In this document: positions 33,301 to 37,658 of the stretch, in pieces
Layout: each line of letters begins with the position of its first letter
Position numbering within the stretch: position 1 is the stretch's first letter
Assembly: GCF_000378145.1 (NCBI RefSeq)
Contig: NZ_KB899309.1
Span: 1 to 37,658 of the forward strand
Source of the DNA: Saccharibacillus kuerlensis DSM 22868
GTDB taxonomy: Bacteria > Bacillota > Bacilli > Paenibacillales > Paenibacillaceae
Length of the DNA stretch: 37,658 nucleotides
Reading direction: 5' to 3'
The notes under the pieces: generated by a model
The model's input: only the letters and a program-made list of their open reading frames with translations
What the model was told of the DNA's origin: nothing
Database searches by the model: none
Program-made: the position numbers and the translations under genes

Positions 33301-35700
33301 TTGTTCGGATTCACTTACGGAGACGGAGTCACGCTCGTACACTTCCAAGCGCAATCTCCCAGATTATACACAGCCGGCGACAGCCTGAACTGCCAATACA
33401 TAAGAGCTTACTTCAAGCAGAGGGGGGGCAATGCTGCCCAGTATATCGAAGCTCATCTTGCAACCCTGCAGGATTGCGCTGAAGAGATCGAATCTTTTGG
33501 AAGTGCGGTTGTTGCGGTTCAGGTTGAGGCCGAAACGTACTCCCTCTGCCGCAGTCTCTCCCGAACATTGAAGCAGCTGGACAGTGAACTCCGAATCGTT
33601 TGGTTTGGCGAATGGGTCGGTAAACTTCACGGCAGCGATCCCCAAGAAGTTGATGCGGACGCTTTTATCCTCGCCGAGCCGGAAGCGACGATCTGGATGC
33701 TTTCCGAATCGGACAAGGAGTGCTGGGAAAACAGCGGATGCCTTCAGCTTGCGGGAAGTATTCGCGAAGAAGCTGTACGGATCAGTGGGATCGATAAGGA
33801 CGCTGTCGAATCTGACACCCTTACACTGGATCTGCTGGCTTCTCCCGATGAGAGAAAAGGAGCAGCTGTCGAATTCAAAGTACGCTGGGCTGATCGTCAA
33901 GGAGAGACAGTGCGCAACGGAGGTATTCGGCGCCACTCGATGCAGCGCTTTGCCGAAGAAGCGGCAAAGGCAGCTAAGACGGCGGCCGGAACGACGCTGA
34001 GCATAGAAGGTTTCGAATATGCAAATGCACCTGAAGAACTGGCTCGGGGATTCGAGATCATCGCAGCGCATGCACCTACAGTCAAGCTGGAAGTTGGCTT
34101 GAGAATTGACCAACTGCACGCAATGGCGCCGGGTCAACTTGAAGCAGCCGGCATATCCGCTCTCAAGCTTACCATCTGCAGCCCAGATTCTCTTAAAGAC
34201 GCTGCAATTAAGGGTCTGCTGACACAGTGGAGAGCAGGCACTGCCGGAGCAAGAATTCGATTGTGGCTTGACGGCGAGATGGCCGGACAGGGAATGGAAA
34301 CGGCCCGGCACTTGAAGAGTTGGCTAAGCGCAGGACTGATACAGCCTGGAGATGTACGTATCCGGGTAAACGGACTTCAGCAGTTGAATCTGGAAAGCGA
34401 ACTGGCTGATCTCTTGGCCAGCGCAGGCAGCGGCAGTGATCCAGCTCTGCTGAACGGGTACCTGGCTTACAAGACCGGGCAGTATCCGCCGCAGGCACTG
34501 GGAAGCGGAGTGAAGCATATCGGGCTGTCCGATAGGCATATCCCGGATCTTGCCGAATTGGAGCCAAACCAACTGATGGGAATCAACAGCGCCTTTATCT
34601 TAAGTCAAAACTCAGTTTCCTCATCGGAAAAAGAAGATAAATATTTGGATGCCGAAGGAGTCGTCAAGCGGGATCGCACGGGATACAATCGCCTTGCGAA
34701 GGAGCTGGAGAGCAAACATCAGTATGTGCCTCATATTCAGGCGGAAAGTCTTACAGCCGATACGCAGACTCGGCATCTGGAGATGAGTGCTTACGATTTC
34801 GGTCCACCCATTGAAATGGAACTGATGAATTATCGGGAAGCAGCCGGCAGGGAGATCGAAGATCAATCCGGCGTACCCGGTCTGGAGATTCTGGAGGTTG
34901 GGGATGCAGATAATCTACAAGCTTTCCTCGAGGATGTACAGGCTTTCGAGCAGGTGGGCAAATTCCGTCATGGTTATCAGGTGCGGGGTTATGTAACCGA
35001 CAGCTGCCGTTGGTCGGCTGCCGGACAGTGTCCGATCAAGCAGCTTCCCCGACTATCGATCGAAGAGGAAGGGAAGATTGCCGGCTGCGGAGGCTGTGCC
35101 GCAATCGGAAGAGTAGGCGACTCCTACGACAGCCTGCAGCGAGAAGCCTCGGCGGCTTCTACCCGGGAACAGCTGCTGCGCGGATGCGACACCTGCGAAA
35201 TTCGCGATACCTGCTCGAAATGTACATTCCTTCCGGAATATATGACGCGCAGTCAGTACTGCGAGATCCGCAAACGCCATGCCATGCTGCACCGTTACAT
35301 GCAGGTGGCCCAAGTGTTCAAGGGGCTTCGCCAATACACGGTTCTGTTCCGGGATACGGATATCCGCGAAGTCGGCGTCTCACTGCGAACCTGCACGCAT
35401 CTGCTGCCTGCCGCTTATCAGGCTGAAGGCCAATCTTGGGTGCCTGACCATCTGTTTGTACTCTTCGTCGGCGGTCAGCCGCTGCTGTATCAAGCTGCCA
35501 GCGGCAAACTGCTTAAGCTCAGTCCGCTAATGGCACTGGTATTGGAAGCGGGAATCAAGGGACTGTCCGAAGTTTCTCTCAAACGGGCGATCGCGGAAGT
35601 ATTCAAGACTGATGAAACACAGGCGGAGACAGCAGCCGAACAGGTCAGCCGCAAGCTGGACGAAATGGGGATCATATCTGCTGCACGCCGTGCTTCGTAG
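33301..35700 (+). CDS. Degenerate radical SAM/SPASM-like protein with C-terminal PqqD-like RRE domain
   Basis: A 799-residue protein, first in the RiPP operon, starting at TTG 33301. Residues about 20-140 look like a B12-binding-type Rossmann segment (CQYIRAYFKQ, DADAFILAEPEATIW). Residues about 200-400 follow the pattern of a radical SAM barrel but without any CxxxCxxC, so no SAM-cleaving cluster can be bound in the usual way. Residues 569-654 are a SPASM-like segment with nine Cys: 569, 577, 596, 599, 629, 632, 638, 641 and 654 (motifs GCGGCAAIG, GCDTCEIRDTCSKC, YC). The last ~85 residues (QPLLYQAASGKLLKLSPL, then TAAEQVSRKLDEMGII) resemble a PqqD winged helix, the RiPP recognition element that binds leader peptides. 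I infer it recruits the precursors to other enzymes or carries an auxiliary iron-sulfur role. The aminotransferase starts 27 bases later. Confidence 0.8.
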   Translation: MFGFTYGDGVTLVHFQAQSPRLYTAGDSLNCQYIRAYFKQRGGNAAQYIEAHLATLQDCAEEIESFGSAVVAVQVEAETYSLCRSLSRTLKQLDSELRIVWFGEWVGKLHGSDPQEVDADAFILAEPEATIWMLSESDKECWENSGCLQLAGSIREEAVRISGIDKDAVESDTLTLDLLASPDERKGAAVEFKVRWADRQGETVRNGGIRRHSMQRFAEEAAKAAKTAAGTTLSIEGFEYANAPEELARGFEIIAAHAPTVKLEVGLRIDQLHAMAPGQLEAAGISALKLTICSPDSLKDAAIKGLLTQWRAGTAGARIRLWLDGEMAGQGMETARHLKSWLSAGLIQPGDVRIRVNGLQQLNLESELADLLASAGSGSDPALLNGYLAYKTGQYPPQALGSGVKHIGLSDRHIPDLAELEPNQLMGINSAFILSQNSVSSSEKEDKYLDAEGVVKRDRTGYNRLAKELESKHQYVPHIQAESLTADTQTRHLEMSAYDFGPPIEMELMNYREAAGREIEDQSGVPGLEILEVGDADNLQAFLEDVQAFEQVGKFRHGYQVRGYVTDSCRWSAAGQCPIKQLPRLSIEEEGKIAGCGGCAAIGRVGDSYDSLQREASAASTREQLLRGCDTCEIRDTCSKCTFLPEYMTRSQYCEIRKRHAMLHRYMQVAQVFKGLRQYTVLFRDTDIREVGVSLRTCTHLLPAAYQAEGQSWVPDHLFVLFVGGQPLLYQAASGKLLKLSPLMALVLEAGIKGLSEVSLKRAIAEVFKTDETQAETAAEQVSRKLDEMGIISAARRAS

Positions 35701-35727
35701 CAGCGTATCACGAAAGGAGCAATCGCC

Positions 35728-37038
35728 ATGTCTACTGTGCAAAAAGCGGTATACCCGCTGATTCACCCACTGAAAAACGTTCAGCTCGGCGAGTCTTTTA
35801 CTTCGATGTCGAACGGATCGGGAATCTATGTTCAAGATGTTAACGGAAAACCTTATATCGACGGAATCAGCGGCTTGTGGAACGTATCACTGGGCTACGG
35901 GCATCCTGGTATTCGGCAGGCAATTGTGGATCAATTGGATCGGATTCCATTCGTGAATCTGGTCGATCAGACCAATCCGACTACGGTAAAGTTCGCCGAG
36001 GAACTGCTGTCGCTGACACCGGAGCGTTTGTCCCGAGTGATCTATACCTGCACGGGCTCGGAATCCGCGGAATTGGCGATTAAGCTGATGCGCAAATATC
36101 AGAGTCTTCGGGGACTTGAAGAGAAACAAAATATTGTCGCTCTCAGCATCTCTTATCACGGGACGTATTACGGGGCGATGAGCGCCAGCGGAATCGATCA
36201 GGAAATCTCGCAGGGTTACGGTCCCAAAGTTCCCGGATTCTTGTTCCACAATACGCCGCTCAGCGCATTGGGACGCGGCAGCGAAGAAGAGGAACTGCAG
36301 GCGATTGAAGAACTGTTCAACCGAGAAGGAGACCGGATTGCCGGTATGATTGTTGAGCCGATTATCGGCTCGGGCGGTACAATTCCACTGCCGGATGCTT
36401 TTCTAAGAAAAATTCGAGAGCTGTGCGATCGGCATGGCGCGCTGCTTGCATTCGACGAAGTAGCGACAGGCATGGGCCGAACAGGCCGAATGTTCGGCTT
36501 CGAACACAGCGGCGCTGTCCCTGATATTCTCGGCTTATCCAAAGGCATCAACAGCGGTTATCTGCCGCTTGGAGCTGTGCTGTTCAGCGAAAATATCTAT
36601 CGCGAGTTTGCGGCAGCCCATCTGCATATCGAGCACTTGTCGACGCAGAACGGGAATCCGATTGCCTGCGCTGCCGGCCTGGCAACCATCGAAGCCCTAA
36701 AAGAACCGGGTATGATGGAACATATTACCGATATGGGTGAGCTGCTGCGCGGACTGCTGAATGAAGCGCTGGCGGACTGTCCGGCCTTCAAGGAAACCCG
36801 AGGCAAAGGATTAATGACAGGCGTAGCGCTGCGCAGCGATCTGACAGGCGAAGACTGCATGGAAGCCGAGCGTCTCTCGGCACTCGTCGGCCGGCTGAAG
36901 CAGCGAGGACTGATTGTATATCCGTTCTACACGCCGGGTGTCACAACAGGATTCCACCTGTATCCTCCATTCATCATTAATGCGCAGGAAGTGGCGAAGA
37001 TCGTTGGAATCATCAAAAAAACACTGGGAGGCAGGTGA
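35728..37038 (+). CDS. Class III PLP aminotransferase, daptide-type candidate
   Basis: A 436-residue fold-type I enzyme of the omega-aminotransferase class. The phosphate cup is seen in TCTGSESAELAIKL, Asp243 (pairs with the pyridine N) in AFDEVATGMGRTG, and the Schiff-base Lys272 in GLSKGINSGYLPLG. HLSTQNGNPIACAAG and a C-terminal GVTTGFHLYPPF complete the active-site fold. Amines or a peptide ketone are the usual kind of substrate. Because the peptides downstream end in Thr, I propose it transaminates the methyl ketone formed after oxidative decarboxylation of that Thr, as in daptide biosynthesis. AAAGGAGC lies about 8 bases before the ATG, and it follows the RRE protein by 27 bases. Confidence 0.88.
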   Translation: MSTVQKAVYPLIHPLKNVQLGESFTSMSNGSGIYVQDVNGKPYIDGISGLWNVSLGYGHPGIRQAIVDQLDRIPFVNLVDQTNPTTVKFAEELLSLTPERLSRVIYTCTGSESAELAIKLMRKYQSLRGLEEKQNIVALSISYHGTYYGAMSASGIDQEISQGYGPKVPGFLFHNTPLSALGRGSEEEELQAIEELFNREGDRIAGMIVEPIIGSGGTIPLPDAFLRKIRELCDRHGALLAFDEVATGMGRTGRMFGFEHSGAVPDILGLSKGINSGYLPLGAVLFSENIYREFAAAHLHIEHLSTQNGNPIACAAGLATIEALKEPGMMEHITDMGELLRGLLNEALADCPAFKETRGKGLMTGVALRSDLTGEDCMEAERLSALVGRLKQRGLIVYPFYTPGVTTGFHLYPPFIINAQEVAKIVGIIKKTLGGR

Positions 37039-37043
37039 AGAGG

Positions 37044-37145
37044 ATGCAGCGTGAATATCTGTTCGATCCGACCAAAGAAACGTCGGTTTTGGACGGTAGT
37101 GAGTTTCCGGGCGACGAGCCTTTTGAATCAGCTGTATTATTCTAA
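37044..37145 (+). CDS. Small acidic ORF between aminotransferase and precursors
   Basis: A 33-residue frame starts 5 bases after the aminotransferase stop, with GGAGG about 12 bases and GAAGAGG directly upstream of its ATG. It reads MQREYLFDPTKETSV, is rich in Asp/Glu and ends in AVLF, not Thr, so it is not a member of the precursor family. It could be a small accessory protein or an accidental frame. I do not recognise it. Confidence 0.4.
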   Translation: MQREYLFDPTKETSVLDGSEFPGDEPFESAVLF

Positions 37146-37204
37146 ACCGATCACGGATATTCCGGATTTATATAAGAGTTAATTCTGTAAAGGAGGTGAG
37201 AAGA

Positions 37205-37327
37205 ATGGAACAGGTATCGAAAGTCGAAGTCGAAGAGCTGGAGACCGTAATTGCCCCAGCCGGCGGAATGTTCATAGGCGGCCCGCTTATCGGCGTCGTG
37301 GTCGGCGGTATGATCTCTCTGACCTGA
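37205..37327 (+). CDS. RiPP precursor peptide 1, daptide-like (C-terminal Thr)
   Basis: A 40-residue peptide with AGGAGGTGAG ending 4 bases before the ATG. The leader is acidic (VEVEELETVIAP) and the core (from about residue 19) is Gly/Val/Ile-rich without Cys: GGMFIGGPLIG, closing in GGMISLT. The final residue is Thr, as required for daptide-type C-terminal chemistry. The Leu-Glu-x-Val-x-Ala-Pro motif before the core is shared with the next two peptides and probably contains the recognition and cleavage region. Too short to be picked up by usual gene callers. Confidence 0.87.
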   Translation: MEQVSKVEVEELETVIAPAGGMFIGGPLIGVVVGGMISLT

Positions 37328-37387
37328 TTGCTGCCTAACCCTATTACAGATTAACCAACATTTATTCGAGGAAAGGAGGACACGAAA

Positions 37388-37525
37388 ATGAACGAACAAT
37401 ATGTACTGGATCTGGAACTGCTGGAGAATGTAGAAGCGCCGGGAAATTCGAGAGACTTCGTAGAAGGCGTAATTGCCGGAGTGGGCGTTGTAGCAGTTGG
37501 AGCAGGCCTGGTTGCCTTCACTTAA
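37388..37525 (+). CDS. RiPP precursor peptide 2, daptide-like (C-terminal Thr)
   Basis: A 45-residue peptide with AAAGGAGG 8 bases before the ATG. Its leader (LDLELLENVEAP) repeats the Leu-Glu-x-Val-x-Ala-Pro motif of peptide 1. The core starts with a polar segment (GNSRDFVEG) and continues Gly/Val/Ala-rich (VIAGVGVVAVGAG), ending LVAFT. It shares little with core 1 except hydrophobicity, small residues and the terminal Thr, which is the pattern of a leader-guided multi-product cluster. The core could form a membrane-active helix. An AT-rich 8-bp inverted repeat lies 30 bases after its stop. Confidence 0.87.
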   Translation: MNEQYVLDLELLENVEAPGNSRDFVEGVIAGVGVVAVGAGLVAFT

Positions 37526-37611
37526 TCCACAGTAGAAGAGCAGTAGCAGAAAACTGAATTTTTGAAAATTCAAAATTAAAAAACTAAACCCAATCAAAGG
37601 AGCGATTAACA

Positions 37612-37658
37612 ATGGAAAATATGCTGAATGTACAACTGGAAGAACTGGAAGAGGTAGC
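37612..37658 (+). CDS. RiPP precursor peptide 3, N-terminal part (cut by window edge)
   Basis: The frame opens with ATG and CAAAGGAGCGATTAACA upstream (AAAGGAG at 10 bases), reads MENMLNVQLEELEEVA and runs off the window. LEELEEVA matches the leader motif of peptides 1 and 2 up to the Ala preceding Pro. Whether it also ends in Thr cannot be seen. Confidence 0.75.
   Translation, partial: MENMLNVQLEELEEV

Noticed and set aside
33015-33482. 155-residue frame overlapping the start of the radical-SAM-like gene
   Set aside because: It starts without a ribosome binding site and overlaps a gene with a clear start and domains; its residue content is that of a shadow frame.
33301-35700. Functional canonical radical SAM enzyme
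   Set aside because: No CxxxCxxC motif exists in the barrel region; the clustered Cys all lie in the C-terminal SPASM-like segment.
37205-37525. Lanthipeptide, sactipeptide or leaderless bacteriocin precursors
   Set aside because: The peptides have no Cys, few Ser/Thr, a clear acidic leader and a fixed C-terminal Thr beside an aminotransferase, which fit daptides better.

Overview
The window looks like chromosomal DNA of a Gram-positive member of the Bacillota, most likely Paenibacillaceae (Paenibacillus or Saccharibacillus type). The reasons are strong GGAGG ribosome binding sites, frequent TTG and GTG starts, moderate GC, a PRD-type MtlR with a fused mannitol PTS, a maltose phosphorylase locus under LacI control, and the decarboxylase plus saccharopine-dehydrogenase-like pair that makes spermidine in many Firmicutes. 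The genus is an inference. No tRNA, rRNA, CRISPR array, transposase or intact insertion sequence was seen.

Layout. 1-1.5 kb: the 3' end of an RHS polymorphic toxin gene with an AHH/HNH-like nuclease tip, its Imm11-like immunity gene, and an orphan RHS-core scrap. 1.66-2.19 kb: a CrtO-like membrane protein. 2.2-4.6 kb (minus): carboxy(nor)spermidine dehydrogenase and decarboxylase. 5.1-8.7 kb: AraC regulator, SsuD-type flavin monooxygenase, membrane metallophosphoesterase. 8.8-14.6 kb (minus): mtlR-mtlA-mtlD, with an unusual 8-bp tandem array between mtlA and mtlD and a cre-like site before mtlR. 15.1-20.1 kb (minus): LacI regulator, GH65 maltose phosphorylase, RpiR regulator, sugar O-acetyltransferase and a truncated HAD gene. 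20.3-23.3 kb (minus): membrane GGDEF protein and an Old Yellow Enzyme relative, with a possible 37-aa gene between them. 23.6-25.8 kb: a polar amino-acid ABC transporter whose binding protein and permease are fused. 26.1-30.1 kb: small protein kinase, GNAT, GH13 alpha-glycosidase and a zinc-ribbon membrane protein. 30.4-32.8 kb: an OmpR/histidine kinase pair.

The most interesting part is the right end, 33.3-37.66 kb. A 799-residue protein has the architecture of a B12-binding radical SAM enzyme with a Cys-rich SPASM-like segment, but lacks the CxxxCxxC motif and ends in a PqqD-like RiPP recognition domain. It is followed by a class III aminotransferase, a 33-residue ORF, and at least three tandem small genes, the last cut by the window edge. 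The two complete small peptides share an acidic leader ending in L-E-x-V-x-A-P, have hydrophobic Gly/Val-rich cores with no Cys, and both end exactly in Thr. Peptides with an invariant C-terminal Thr beside an aminotransferase are the signature of daptides, RiPPs whose C-terminal Thr is oxidatively decarboxylated, transaminated and dimethylated. I read this as the left part of a daptide-like cluster in a Bacillota genome, with a degenerate radical-SAM/SPASM-RRE fusion as the probable leader-binding component. The dehydrogenase, methyltransferase, protease and transporter expected for such a pathway would have to lie beyond the right edge.
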